Shown here piece by piece: positions 1 to 9,456 of a stretch of 64,000 nt of DNA; positions within the stretch are counted from its first letter, which is position 1; each line of letters begins with the position of its first letter. The DNA is taken from contig NZ_FZOT01000003.1 in the NCBI RefSeq assembly GCF_900188095.1, positions 62,001 to 126,000 of the forward strand, read 5' to 3'. This stretch comes from Noviherbaspirillum humi. Lineage in GTDB: Bacteria > Pseudomonadota > Gammaproteobacteria > Burkholderiales > Burkholderiaceae_D. Both the position numbers and the translations under genes were made by a program. Below the pieces are notes generated by a model. The model searched no databases. It had not been told where the DNA came from and worked only from the letters and a program-made list of their open reading frames with translations.

Positions 1-1464
1 GATTACCATCAGGCGCGCGCCAAGCTGATCGACCACCACATCACGACAGCCAGGGCAATGACGTCGCTGGTGGACAAGGATTTCGCCAGCGTGGAGGCCA
101 CCCTGCGGGCCCTGGCCACATCGCCCGCCATTGCCGACAACGATCTGCAGCGTTTTTACGAGCAGGCGCAGGAAATGCTGAGCGGCCAGATCGAGAACAT
201 CGTGCTCAGCGATCCACAGGGCAACCAAGTGTTCAATACCCTGCGGCCCTTCGGCGCTGCCCTGCCGCCCTTCAATACACCGGCGACCCGCCAGCTTCTC
301 AGCGACAGGAAGGAGGCGGTCGTGTCCGGCCTCTTCACCGGCAAGGTGTCGATGCGGCCAATGATTTCGATCACCGTTCCGGTATGGCGAGACAATCGGC
401 ATGTATACAACCTGAGTGCGGGCATATCGCCCTGGCGGCTCAACACCCTGCTCAGCCAGCAGCAATTGCCTGACGACTGGATCACCGCCATTCTTGACGA
501 GAATAATGTCATCGTCTCGCGCACCCACGAGATGAGCCGCTTCATGGGCCGCTCGGCGGCGCCCAACCTCGGCAATGCGCTCGCAACGAACAACGAGGGC
601 TATTTCTACGGATCGACCAGCGAAGGCGTCTCGGTGCTGGGCATCTACAGCCGTTCTCCGGCCACAAAATGGTCGGTGGCGATCGGCTTGCCCACATCCA
701 GCCTGAACGCGGCGCTGTGGCGGCAAGTCGGCTGGCTGGCCCTGGGCGCCATCGTCCTGTTCGCGCTGAGCCTTGCCTTTGCAAGGACCATCGCCAAGCG
801 GCTTGCCCGGTCGGTCACCGGACTCATCGAGCCCGCCCTGGCCCTGGGGGAAGGCGAGAAGATCGTCATGCCGGCGCTGGACTTGAGGGAAGCGGACGAA
901 GTCGGAAAGGCGCTGACTCGGGCATCGCGGATGCTGGAAATTGCGCGGTACCAAGCCAATCACGACGTCCTCACCGGCCTGGCCAACCGCGGCCTGTTTC
1001 AGGAACTGGTCAACAGCCAGCTGGCCCTGGCCGGAAGAAACGGCACCCATGTCGCCGTGCTTTTCATCGACCTCGACGGTTTCAAGGAAGTCAATGACAC
1101 CTATGGGCATGCGGCAGGCGACGACCTGCTGTATCAGGCATCGACGCGGCTGCGCGCCAGCGTCCGGGAGTCGGACGTGGTGGCACGGCTGGGGGGCGAC
1201 GAGTTCGCGGTCATGCTGATCTCCGTCCTGCCCGACAAAGCCGAGGCATTGGCGCAAAACCTGCTCGAAACCGTTTCCGCCGAATACGACATCGCCGGCA
1301 AGGTGGCGACCGTGTCCGCCAGCATTGGCGTAGCCTGCTACCCGGAAAGCGGCGCCACGATGCAGGAACTGCTGTTTGCCGCGGACACCGCTATGTACAA
1401 GGCCAAACAGGCTGGCAAGCGTCAGGTGATCCTGGCCCAGGCGGCTCACGCCACCGCCGATTAG
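1..1464 (+). CDS. Membrane diguanylate cyclase, 5' end outside window
   Basis: The frame is open from base 1, so the true start lies to the left; 487 codons are visible. The N-terminal part looks like a periplasmic dCache-type sensor ending in a membrane helix (WLALGAIVLFALSLAFA, about codons 242-258), a short HAMP-like linker, and a C-terminal GGDEF domain. The catalytic GGDEF motif is intact (ARLGGDEFAV, about codon 396) and an RESD inhibitory I-site sits five residues before it, so an active, product-inhibited enzyme making c-di-GMP from two GTP is expected. No EAL domain is present. The ligand sensed outside the membrane cannot be told. Confidence 0.93.
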   Translation, partial: DYHQARAKLIDHHITTARAMTSLVDKDFASVEATLRALATSPAIADNDLQRFYEQAQEMLSGQIENIVLSDPQGNQVFNTLRPFGAALPPFNTPATRQLLSDRKEAVVSGLFTGKVSMRPMISITVPVWRDNRHVYNLSAGISPWRLNTLLSQQQLPDDWITAILDENNVIVSRTHEMSRFMGRSAAPNLGNALATNNEGYFYGSTSEGVSVLGIYSRSPATKWSVAIGLPTSSLNAALWRQVGWLALGAIVLFALSLAFARTIAKRLARSVTGLIEPALALGEGEKIVMPALDLREADEVGKALTRASRMLEIARYQANHDVLTGLANRGLFQELVNSQLALAGRNGTHVAVLFIDLDGFKEVNDTYGHAAGDDLLYQASTRLRASVRESDVVARLGGDEFAVMLISVLPDKAEALAQNLLETVSAEYDIAGKVATVSASIGVACYPESGATMQELLFAADTAMYKAKQAGKRQVILAQAAHATAD

Positions 1465-1504
1465 TCCCGCATCATTCAACCGGCTTACAGGAAATGGTGC
1501 AGCA

Positions 1505-1544
1505 GCGGATTGGTTGCATGCGTCATGCATTGATACAAATCCGC
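1505..1544. other. Nested inverted repeat after the diguanylate cyclase gene
   Basis: An outer 7-bp arm pair (GCGGATT at 1505-1511, AATCCGC at 1538-1544) encloses an inner 6-bp pair (TGCATG 1515-1520, CATGCA 1524-1529). It lies 40 bases after the cyclase stop and about 120 bases before the next gene. There is no T-run, so it is not a classic terminator; it may be an RNA 3' end or an operator. Confidence 0.35.
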
Positions 1545-1666
1545 TTCCGGTTGATACGCGCCGATACCTACCGACATCGGCGGCTTACATGGACACGCGA
1601 AGATGGACACCGTGACAGAACGGGCATCCGCCCTTGGTTCACGGACATGACATCAACGGAGAAATC

Positions 1667-2119
1667 ATGAAATCGATTCGCAACCCCCTATTGATCGTTC
1701 TGGCTTCCCTTGCCATCGGTGCCGGATCGCTTGCCGCAGCCCAGGACAGCGGCAGCGCAAATCAGCGCGGCGGTGCCAACGGCCAATTCGGGCAGCGCTT
1801 CCAGGAGCGCATGCAGAAGCGCGCCGCCGAGTTGCACGACAAGCTCAAGCTGACGCCGGCCCAGGAACCGGCATGGAACGCCTATATCGCCCGCATGCGT
1901 CCGGCCTCGCAGCCGCAGCGGCCCAGCGCAGACGAACTCAATGCCTTGACCACGCCGCAGCGGATGGAGCGGCGGCTCGACATGATGCGGCAGCATGAGC
2001 AGCGCATGGCCGAGCGCATTGCGGCGACCAAGGAGTTCTACGGCATCCTGTCGCCCGAGCAGAAGAAGGCCTTCGATGAGGCGTCCCGGCACCGGATGGA
2101 ACACCGGCACCATGGCTGA
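1667..2119 (+). CDS. Spy/CpxP-like periplasmic LTXXQ-motif protein
   Basis: A 150-residue protein with a clear signal peptide (N-terminal MKSIRNPLLIVLASLAIGAG) and two LTXXQ-type elements, LTPAQEPAW and LSPEQKKAF, the hallmark of the Spy/CpxP family of small helical periplasmic chaperones and stress sensors. The rest is basic, rich in Gln, Arg and Met, and ends in a His-rich tail (HRMEHRHHG) that might bind metal. The ATG at 1667 was chosen because GGAGA lies just before it; an in-frame codon at 1634 would spoil the signal peptide. Role inferred from family: protection of envelope proteins. No Cpx-type kinase is adjacent. Confidence 0.75.
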   Translation: MKSIRNPLLIVLASLAIGAGSLAAAQDSGSANQRGGANGQFGQRFQERMQKRAAELHDKLKLTPAQEPAWNAYIARMRPASQPQRPSADELNALTTPQRMERRLDMMRQHEQRMAERIAATKEFYGILSPEQKKAFDEASRHRMEHRHHG

Positions 2120-2144
2120 CACGGATCGCGCCGCCGCGCTCCGC

Positions 2145-2183
2145 GGCTGAACGGCGTCCCGCTGCACCGGACCCCGTTCAGCC
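2145..2183. terminator. Hairpin between convergent genes
   Basis: A perfect 10-bp inverted repeat (GGCTGAACGG at 2145-2154, CCGTTCAGCC at 2174-2183, 19-base loop) lies between the ends of two convergent genes. No T-run follows on either strand, so a bidirectional termination or mRNA 3'-end role is inferred from position only. Confidence 0.4.
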
Positions 2184-2234
2184 ACAGCGCCGGCGGCCGG
2201 CGGGACGACAACGGATGGCCGGCTCGCGCAATCG

Positions 2235-2738
2235 CTATTCCGCCGTCCATACCTGGACCCGAAATCCGCTTCGCACCCATCTGGCAGCGTTGTCCCTGGT
2301 CATCCGGAAGTCTGCCGGCACGATTTCCGAAGCCAGCCTCTCCCCGCCTCGGCCGCATGCCGTCAGCACGGCATGCGGATCATCGTCGTCCGGTATCACC
2401 AGCAACTGCACGTCGACCTCTCCCTCGTCGCCATCCACGATGACGGACTTTCTGCGCGCGGCTTCGATCCGCTCCCGATGGCGCCGCTCCAGGCCGTCGG
2501 CCGCCCGCACCAGGGCGGTGAACGAAGCTTCATCGAGCTGCTTCGGCGTCGAGCGGTCCTTCTCCGTTTCCCAGCGAACCACCAGGCTCGGTTCATCCGC
2601 CCCGTTCTTCGTCAAGTGGACACACCAGCCATCCTCCTCTTCATGGCGAACGACGCGCGCCACCCACTTGTAATTGCGCCGGACCAGCCGGCCTTCTTCA
2701 TCGATCTCCATGCTGTGAATGTCGTCATATACGACCAT
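2235..2738 (-). CDS. Hypothetical protein, unrecognised
   Basis: A 167-residue soluble, acidic protein starting MVVYDDIHSMEIDEEGR. I do not recognise the family. The start at 2738 is supported by an excellent Shine-Dalgarno (GGAGG) seven bases upstream; the frame runs open for 58 more codons but without a better start. Visible features are a charged central helix (about residues 80-110, rich in Glu and Arg) and an acidic stretch DGDEGEVDV; no signal peptide, membrane segment or cysteine motif. It converges on the LTXXQ gene and is transcribed alone. Confidence 0.65.
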   Translation of the reverse strand: MVVYDDIHSMEIDEEGRLVRRNYKWVARVVRHEEEDGWCVHLTKNGADEPSLVVRWETEKDRSTPKQLDEASFTALVRAADGLERRHRERIEAARRKSVIVDGDEGEVDVQLLVIPDDDDPHAVLTACGRGGERLASEIVPADFRMTRDNAARWVRSGFRVQVWTAE

Positions 2739-3102
2739 GATTCCTCCGATAAAGGCTGTACATGCATACAGTATTGAGACTTGAAAATGGCTTGAAAGTT
2801 GCGCCCCCGCGACCATAGAAAATGATGTTTGCGGGCATCGGCTCCTGCCGTAATCGCCTGCGGCAAAGGGGCCGGAGAGAGGTGGTCTTATTTGCGGTCG
2901 CCTCGCAACCATGTCGAAAATCGTGCCGTACCGCTTCTCCTTTTCCGCCGATCTATGGCGCCACGATCCATGCGCCGCCTATCAGGTCACTTCTTGGAAA
3001 AAATCAGCATGGCGGTGCGGTAACGCGCTAGCATGGTGCGCAATCCCGAGCGGTCACGGCGGCGCGGGACAAAAGGACATTCAGGGCGGAAACGGATAAC
3101 GA
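2739..3102. other. Intergenic region, no gene seen
   Basis: This 364-base stretch separates two divergent genes (hypothetical protein leftward, GGDEF-EAL protein rightward) and should hold both promoters. No convincing coding frame or strong palindrome was seen; short open frames lack ribosome sites and family resemblance. Confidence 0.5.
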
Positions 3103-5862
3103 GTGCCATTACAGGCGTCGAGCATGCCCATCCACCACTACCAGGGTCTTCTGCGCTACCTGCTCCAGACATCCCAACGCCTCAGCGAGCGCTTTGCGTT
3201 CTTGCGCGGCAACTGGCGCCTGGTGGTCTTCTGGCCGCTGGCGGCTGTGGTGGTTGGCATCATCGGCTGGCTGGCGCTGCTCAACTCCCTGGAACGGGAA
3301 CTGGCAAGCACGGAGCGGCATGCGCTCGAGGAAGCCGCCATCCTGGCGCGCGGCTATGCCGACCAGCTGACACGCACGGTCGAGGCCATGGATCACATGC
3401 TGCTGCACATCCGCTATGAGTGGAAACTGAATGGCCGCCATCTCGACCTCGAAGCCAGCCGGGCCGAGGGCATCCTTCCCTCGAGTGTCTATTTCAACGT
3501 CGGCATCGTCGACCGCGATGGCATCGGCGTCTTCAACACCCTCGGCGTTTCGGAAAACGCCCAGCTCGCCGACCGCCCCTATTTCTTCGTTCAGCAGGCG
3601 GCGGACAAGGACGAACTGTACATAGGCGAAGCGGCCGAGGGCCGCTCCACCCGGCGCGCGGTGGTCCATTTCTCGCGCCGCCTCAGCAGCGCCGATGGCA
3701 GCTTCGACGGCGTGGTGCGCCTGTCGGTGGCACCGGAGTACCTGACCGCCAGCTATGACGAGGTGACGCTGGCGAAGCACGGCATGATGGCGGTGGTCGG
3801 CACCGACCGGGAAATACGGGCGCTGCGCGTCGGCGGCACGGTATCGGACTGGCACAACCATGCGATCAAGCGCGTCGCGCTCTTCGGATTGCCCGCCAGG
3901 CAGACGCTGTTTGCCTCGGCCGGCGGCAGCGCCAAAGCGCCGGGTCCGGCTTGGTTCGAGGACGGACGCAACCGCTATGTCGGCTGGCATCAGGTGGCGG
4001 GATACCCGCTGGTCGCGGTGATGGCCCTGGACGAGGCCACTACCCTGGCGCCCTACCGGAGCATGCGCGAAAACGCGATGGCGCGCGGCATCCAGAATAC
4101 CGCCATCCTGGCGCTCTTCACGCTGATCGCGATGGCGCTGTCGCTGCGCCTCGCGTGGCGCAAGCACCAGCTGCAGGTGATACAGGCGGCCTACCGCATC
4201 GCCACCGAGGAAGGCAATGAAGGCTTTTATATCGTGCGGCCGATTCATGCGGCCGACGGCCGCATCGCCGATTTCCGCATCATCGACTGCAACCAGACCG
4301 GCGCCGAGTTCTACGCCACCACGCCGGACAGAATGATAGGACGGAGCGTATCCGACCTCTACGCATCCGACGACGAGCTGCGCCCGGTCGCCATGCATTG
4401 CCTCGCGCAGGCGGTGCAAGCCGGCATCTTCGAGGATGACTTCCATGCGCCGCGGCTGTCGAAATGGTTTCACGTGCGCGCGGTCCGCTCCGGCAGCATG
4501 CTGGCCGTCACCTTGCAGGACGTCACGGCGGAGCGGGAGCACGTGCAGGCGCTCGAACGCAAGGGCAATGAGGATGCGCTGACCGGCATGCCGAACCGCC
4601 ATTGGCTGTCGGCGTTCCTGCCGCAGGCGCTGGAGCATGCGTCAGCCCAGGGATCGACGGTGGGCGTGCTGTTCGTCGATCTGGATGGATTCAAGGTGGT
4701 CAACGACAGTGCCGGCCATGAAGCCGGCGATGAACTGCTGAAGGCGGCGGCCAGGCGCATCCGGCTCGCGGTGCGTCCCGGCGATCATGTGGTGCGCATC
4801 GGCGGCGATGAATTCGTCGTCATCACCGAGAATCTGGCCGGCAAGGGCGCGGCGGCGCCGATCGCCCAGCGCATCCTGGGCGCATTCGGCGAAAACTTTC
4901 GCATCACGAAGGGCATCTTCTCGGTCGGCGCCTCGATCGGCATCAGCGTCTACCCGGATGACGGCATGGACGCGAAGACCCTGCTCAACCATGCCGACAT
5001 CGCGATGTACTCGGCCAAGACCGCCGGCAAGCATGACTACCGCTTCTTCGACGCCCGCTTCTATGATGCGATCCGGGCGCGCCACAGCCGCGAAGCGGAA
5101 CTGCGGCATGCGGTCGACCAGGACCAGTTCGTGATGTACTACCAGCCGCGGGTCGACATCTCCACCGGCGTCACCTGCAGCATGGAAGCCCTGGTGCGCT
5201 GGGCGCATCCCAACCGCGGCATCGTCGAACCGGTCGAATTCGTGCCGCTCGCCGAAGAGTCCGGGCTGATCGTGCAGCTGGGCGAACTCGTGATCGACAA
5301 GGTGTGCGCGCAGCTTGCCTTCTGGCTGAGCCGCGGCCAGGAACTGGTTCCGGTATCGATCAATGTTTCGGCCAGGCAGTTCAATGAAGCGCGGGTGGCG
5401 GAACGCCTGTCGGAGGCGCTGCAGCGGCACCAGGTTCCGGCCCACCTGGTCGAGATCGAGCTGACCGAATCCTCCATGACCGGCGACTGCCAGGAAGTGT
5501 CGGAGGCGCTCAAGGCGATCCAGGCCATGGGCATCAATCTCGCCGTCGATGACTTCGGCACCGGTTACTCCTCGCTGTCGCAACTGCAGCGGCTGGACTT
5601 CGACGTGCTCAAGGTCGATCGCGCCTTCACCGCGGAACTGGAAGCGACCCGGGAGGGCGCCGTGTTCTTCAACGCCATCATCACCATGGCCCATGCACTC
5701 GGCATGCGGGTCGTGGCCGAGGGCGTCGAGACGATGGAACAAGTCAGAAAGCTGAAGGAGCTGCAATGCGACGAGGTGCAGGGCTTCTTCATCTCGACGC
5801 CGCTGCCGCCGTCGGAAAGCCAGCCCATCCTGCCGAAGCGGCTGTTCTCCTGGGTGAACTAA
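3103..5862 (+). CDS. Membrane GGDEF-EAL protein (c-di-GMP cyclase/phosphodiesterase)
   Basis: A 919-residue protein: membrane helix (about 38-60), periplasmic dCache-like sensor (about 65-325), second helix (about 330-352), PAS-like region (about 365-480), GGDEF (about 490-650) and EAL (about 665-910). GGDEF is intact (RIGGDEFVVI, about 565) with an RPGD I-site five residues upstream. EAL carries MEALVRW, ELTESSM, DDFGTGYSSL, KVDRAF and AEGVET, i.e. the usual metal and catalytic residues. Both activities therefore look possible; which dominates cannot be read. Start is uncertain: GTG at 3103 has a GGA-type site, ATG at 3124 is an alternative. The stop overlaps a leftward gene remnant. Confidence 0.93.
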   Translation: MPLQASSMPIHHYQGLLRYLLQTSQRLSERFAFLRGNWRLVVFWPLAAVVVGIIGWLALLNSLERELASTERHALEEAAILARGYADQLTRTVEAMDHMLLHIRYEWKLNGRHLDLEASRAEGILPSSVYFNVGIVDRDGIGVFNTLGVSENAQLADRPYFFVQQAADKDELYIGEAAEGRSTRRAVVHFSRRLSSADGSFDGVVRLSVAPEYLTASYDEVTLAKHGMMAVVGTDREIRALRVGGTVSDWHNHAIKRVALFGLPARQTLFASAGGSAKAPGPAWFEDGRNRYVGWHQVAGYPLVAVMALDEATTLAPYRSMRENAMARGIQNTAILALFTLIAMALSLRLAWRKHQLQVIQAAYRIATEEGNEGFYIVRPIHAADGRIADFRIIDCNQTGAEFYATTPDRMIGRSVSDLYASDDELRPVAMHCLAQAVQAGIFEDDFHAPRLSKWFHVRAVRSGSMLAVTLQDVTAEREHVQALERKGNEDALTGMPNRHWLSAFLPQALEHASAQGSTVGVLFVDLDGFKVVNDSAGHEAGDELLKAAARRIRLAVRPGDHVVRIGGDEFVVITENLAGKGAAAPIAQRILGAFGENFRITKGIFSVGASIGISVYPDDGMDAKTLLNHADIAMYSAKTAGKHDYRFFDARFYDAIRARHSREAELRHAVDQDQFVMYYQPRVDISTGVTCSMEALVRWAHPNRGIVEPVEFVPLAEESGLIVQLGELVIDKVCAQLAFWLSRGQELVPVSINVSARQFNEARVAERLSEALQRHQVPAHLVEIELTESSMTGDCQEVSEALKAIQAMGINLAVDDFGTGYSSLSQLQRLDFDVLKVDRAFTAELEATREGAVFFNAIITMAHALGMRVVAEGVETMEQVRKLKELQCDEVQGFFISTPLPPSESQPILPKRLFSWVN

Positions 5863-6023
5863 GACAGGATCAGCGTCGCCGGCGGCGAGGCGAACTTGAA
5901 CCAGGCGGCGACGTCGGGCTGGATGGAACAGGCCATCCACGCGCCCGTGATCACCTGGATGACCAGGGCCGGCATGCCGATGCGCTCGCAGGCCGATTCG
6001 AAGTCTTTCAGGATGACGCCACT
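5859..6023 (-). pseudogene. Remnant of a CopD-like membrane protein gene
   Basis: Read leftward, about 50 codons encode a natural-looking membrane-protein segment (ALVIQVITGAWMACSIQP, then AAWFKFASPPATLIL) before a stop. The pattern, a helix with QVxTGxWxA followed by PDxxAWFxFxSPxAxLIL, resembles the middle of CopD-family-like four-helix membrane proteins from memory; no start, N-terminus or C-terminus remains. Its stop overlaps the stop of the GGDEF-EAL gene. Resemblance is by eye only, so this could also be chance. Confidence 0.4.
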
Positions 6024-6099
6024 GCGGCGCAGGGAACAGTCTGATGATACCCTTGCAGCGCAGCCCGACCGCTTTGCCCTACCACTCAAAGGAAGACAC

Positions 6100-6678
6100 A
6101 TGGCACAGGCAGACACGCATGCAATCAGCCGCTTCCCCGTTCCCGAATTGGCGGACATGCCCGCCGACATCCGCGACCGGATCATGGCGGTGCAGGAAAA
6201 GTCGGGATTCATTCCCAATGTCTTTCTGGCGCTGGCCCATCGGCCCGACGAGTTCCGCGCATTCTTCGCCTATCACGATGCGCTGATGGACAAGCCGGGC
6301 AACCTGAGCAAGGCCGAGCGGGAAATGATCGTCGTCGCGACCAGCAGCGCCAACCAGTGCCAGTATTGCGTGATCGCGCATGGCGCCATCCTGCGGGTCC
6401 GCGCCAAGAATCCGTTGATTGCCGACCAGATCGCAAGCAACTACCGCAAGGCCGACATCACCGACCGCCAGAAAGCCATGCTGGATTTCGCGATGAAGGT
6501 GTCCCAGGCGGCTCACCTGACCGGCGAGCCCGATTTCGAGACGCTGAAGCAGCATGGATTCAGCGAGGAGGACATGTGGGATATCGCCGGCATTGCCGCC
6601 TTCTTCGGCATGTCCAACCGCCTCGCCAATGTGAGCAGCATGCGCCCCAACGCGGAGTTCTACTCGCTTGGCCGCTGA
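6100..6678 (+). CDS. Peroxidase-related enzyme, AhpD/carboxymuconolactone decarboxylase fold
   Basis: A 192-residue soluble protein. The core NQCQYCVIAHGAIL carries the CxxC plus downstream His of AhpD-like alkylhydroperoxidase proteins (about residues 84-95), and the overall length and N-terminal motif (MPADIRDRIMAVQEKSGFIPN) fit the peroxidase-related branch of the family. Likely role: thiol-based peroxide reduction or a related redox step in the cytoplasm; the physiological reductant is unknown. The ATG at 6100 is preceded by AAGGAAG; the frame is open further upstream (to 5896) but that part does not resemble the family. Transcribed alone. Confidence 0.85.
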   Translation: MAQADTHAISRFPVPELADMPADIRDRIMAVQEKSGFIPNVFLALAHRPDEFRAFFAYHDALMDKPGNLSKAEREMIVVATSSANQCQYCVIAHGAILRVRAKNPLIADQIASNYRKADITDRQKAMLDFAMKVSQAAHLTGEPDFETLKQHGFSEEDMWDIAGIAAFFGMSNRLANVSSMRPNAEFYSLGR

Positions 6679-6839
6679 GGCAGGCGGGGTCGGGCTCAAC
6701 TTCGCTTGCCTGCCGACAATCCCGGCCAACCTGTCCAGGCCATGAAGCGGCATGCGCGTCCCGGCATTGAACGATCGTCAAGTACGGCGCACTAACCTGC
6801 GGCAATTTCGCGCTTCCCGTCCCCTCATCATTCGACGCC

Positions 6840-8387
6840 ATGCACGCACTCGAGCAGGTACTCGTGCTGTTCCTGGCCGCCGTCATCCTGGCTGCGGCGG
6901 CACGCCGCGTCGGCGCGCCCTATCCAGTGTTTCTCGCTATCGGCGGCGCCTTGCTCGCCTTCCTGCCCATCGCGCCAACCTTCACCCTGCCGCCGGAACT
7001 GGCGCTGGCCCTGTTCGTGGCGCCGGTGCTGCTCGATGCCGCCTATGACGCCTCGTTCCGGGACTTGAAGGACAACTGGCGGCCCCTCGCCGGGCTGGTC
7101 GTCTTCGCGGTGATCTTCACCACGGCGGCAGTGGCGGTGGTGGTCCACTGGCTGGTGCCGGCGATGCCGTGGGCGGCGGCGATCGCCCTGGGCGCGATCG
7201 TGGCGCCGCCGGATGCGGTGGCCGCCACCGCGGTGCTTCGTCAACTGCGGCCGCCGCATCGCATCCTCACCATCCTCGAAGGCGAAAGCCTGCTCAACGA
7301 TGCGAGCGCATTGCTGATTTTTCGCCTTGCGGTCGGCGCCGCCGGGCAGGACGGCTTCGGCATCGGGCAGGTGGTTCCCGCCTTCCTGCTGTCGGTCGCC
7401 GGCAGCGTGCTCGTCGGACCCGCGCTGGGATGGATGACGCTGCGCGTCATGGAACGGGTGGCGCACGTGCCGACGGCGATCATCCTCCAGTTCCTGTGCA
7501 CCTTCGGCGTCTGGATCCTGGCCGAGCGCGCGGGCCTGTCGCCAGTGCTCACCATGGTTTGCTATGCCATCGCCCTGGCGCGGGTAGCGCCGGGCCGGCT
7601 GCCGGCCCGCTCCCGCATTCCGACGAATGCCGTCTGGCAAACCGTCGTCTTTGCGCTGAACATCCTGGCCTTCATCTTCATCGGCCTGCAAGCCCGGCCC
7701 ATCCTCGAAAGCCTGGAACCCGCCGTGCGCAACCAGTATCTCGCCGTCGCCGGGGCCGTCCTGCTGACGGTGATCGTGGCGCGCCCGGCCTGGCACATGC
7801 CCTTCAACGCGCTCGTGCGCCGGCGGCACGAGCGCGACGGCTTCCATCCCCCGCGACCCATGCTCCGCCCCAGCGTCGGCAGCGGGCTGCTCATCTCCTG
7901 GGCCGGCATGCGCGGCATCGTCACCCTGGCGGCGGCGATGGCGCTGCCGGCGACCTTTCCCTATCGGGACCTGATCACGCTCACCGCTTCCGCCGTGGTG
8001 CTCGGCACGCTGGTGATACAGGGATTGACCCTCAAGCCCTTGCTGCGCGCCCTCGATCTGCATGACGACGATCCGGTGCACCGGGAATTCAGCGCGGCCC
8101 GCGAAAGCGCCTATCAGGCCGGACTGGACAGCGTCGCCCGCGAAGAGTCGGCGGCGGCGAAGGCGCTGCGCCACAAGCTCGCCGTGCACATGAAATACGA
8201 ACGGCCCGAGGCCGAGCCCGACGACGCCATGGTGATCCACAACCATCTCCATCGGCGCGCGATCCGGGCGGCGCGCCAGGCGGCGCTGAACATGCGGGAC
8301 AAGGGCGAGATCGGCGACGATGCCTTTCATCAGATCGAGGAAGAGCTTGACTGGCTCGAGATGACCGCAGACCGGACGCGCGCCTGA
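6840..8387 (+). CDS. Na+/H+ antiporter, CPA1 family
   Basis: A 515-residue inner-membrane protein with about 12 hydrophobic helices followed by a soluble, charged C-terminal tail of about 120 residues. Family signatures are visible: APPDAVAATAVLR (about 121-133) and EGESLLNDASALL (about 146-158), where the ND pair is the expected cation-binding site of CPA1 exchangers. Predicted to swap cytoplasmic Na+ (or K+) for H+. No strong ribosome site precedes the ATG. It stands alone and converges on the Bug gene of the next operon. Confidence 0.9.
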   Translation: MHALEQVLVLFLAAVILAAAARRVGAPYPVFLAIGGALLAFLPIAPTFTLPPELALALFVAPVLLDAAYDASFRDLKDNWRPLAGLVVFAVIFTTAAVAVVVHWLVPAMPWAAAIALGAIVAPPDAVAATAVLRQLRPPHRILTILEGESLLNDASALLIFRLAVGAAGQDGFGIGQVVPAFLLSVAGSVLVGPALGWMTLRVMERVAHVPTAIILQFLCTFGVWILAERAGLSPVLTMVCYAIALARVAPGRLPARSRIPTNAVWQTVVFALNILAFIFIGLQARPILESLEPAVRNQYLAVAGAVLLTVIVARPAWHMPFNALVRRRHERDGFHPPRPMLRPSVGSGLLISWAGMRGIVTLAAAMALPATFPYRDLITLTASAVVLGTLVIQGLTLKPLLRALDLHDDDPVHREFSAARESAYQAGLDSVAREESAAAKALRHKLAVHMKYERPEAEPDDAMVIHNHLHRRAIRAARQAALNMRDKGEIGDDAFHQIEEELDWLEMTADRTRA

Positions 8388-8435
8388 CCGACTGAAAGTG
8401 CGGCGTTTCCCGCGCCGACCGCCCTGCCCGGCGTT

Positions 8436-9398
8436 TCAATCCACGGTGATCTTGTTGCTCTTGACGAGGGCGCCCCAGCGCGACATCTCGGACTGCACGA
8501 AGCGGGCGAACTCGTCCGGTGAACTGCCGACCGGATCGACGCCCAGGCCTTCCAGCTTCTGGCGCGTGCCCGGGTCCTTGATCGCGGCCTGGATCTCCCT
8601 GCCCAGCTTCGCCACGACATCCTTCGGCGTGCCCTTGGGAACGAAGAAGCCGTTCCACTCCAGCACCTCGAAGTTCTTGAAGCCGCTTTCCGCCAGGGTC
8701 GGCACGTCCGGCAGCGCCGCCATGCGCTTGCCCGAAGTCACCGCCAGCGCGCGCAGCTTGCCCGACTTCACATAGCTCATGCCGGAGGCGGCATTGGCGA
8801 AGTAGGAATTCACCTGGCCGCCCATCACGTCGGTCAGCGCCGGCGCGCCGCCCTTGTAAGGCACATGCAGCAGATCGATCTTGGCCTGGTTCTTGAGCAG
8901 TTCGCCGATCAGGTGCGCCGCGCTGCCGGCGCCGTAGGACGCATAGCTGAGCTCGCCCGGATGCTTGCGCGCATAGTCGACGAACTCCTGCACCGTCTTG
9001 TAGGGCGCGGAAGGCGGCACCACGAAGATATTCGGCACCGTCACCGCCAGCGATACCGGCACGAGGTCCCTGGCCGGATCGAAAGACATCTTGCGCAGGG
9101 CCGGATTGACCGCGAAGGCCGATGCGTCGTACAGCAGGGTGTAGCCGTCGCCTTCCGCCTGGGCCACCAGCTGGGCGCCGATCATGCCGCTGCCGCCGGG
9201 CCGGTTGTCGATCACGACCGGCTGCCCCAGCGCCGTCGACAGCCGGGTGGCGATGATGCGGGCGGCGTTGTCGGCGCCGCCGCCCGGCGAATAGGGCACC
9301 ACCACCCGGATGGGCTTGGCGGGATAGGCCTGGGCCAGCGCCGCCGCCGGCGCAGCGGCGATGGACAGGGCGACGATCAGTTTTTTCAGCAGGGACAT
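8436..9398 (-). CDS. Bug-family (TTT) periplasmic solute-binding protein
   Basis: 320 residues with a Sec signal peptide (cleavage expected after AALAQA) and the Bug-family opening YPAKPIRVVVPYSPGGGADN, followed by DNRPGGSGMIGA and VPYKGGAPALTD, which form the ligand pocket in structures of this family. Binds a small carboxylic acid in the periplasm and normally delivers it to a TctA/TctB transporter, but no such genes are nearby. Last gene of a leftward five-gene operon, 58 bases after the cyclase gene; the second Bug of that operon. Confidence 0.92.
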   Translation of the reverse strand: MSLLKKLIVALSIAAAPAAALAQAYPAKPIRVVVPYSPGGGADNAARIIATRLSTALGQPVVIDNRPGGSGMIGAQLVAQAEGDGYTLLYDASAFAVNPALRKMSFDPARDLVPVSLAVTVPNIFVVPPSAPYKTVQEFVDYARKHPGELSYASYGAGSAAHLIGELLKNQAKIDLLHVPYKGGAPALTDVMGGQVNSYFANAASGMSYVKSGKLRALAVTSGKRMAALPDVPTLAESGFKNFEVLEWNGFFVPKGTPKDVVAKLGREIQAAIKDPGTRQKLEGLGVDPVGSSPDEFARFVQSEMSRWGALVKSNKITVD

Positions 9399-9456
9399 GG
9401 GGACCTCGTTTCCTTGAGTGATGGGGTGGCTTGCGGGGTAGCGCGGGGATGCCTTG

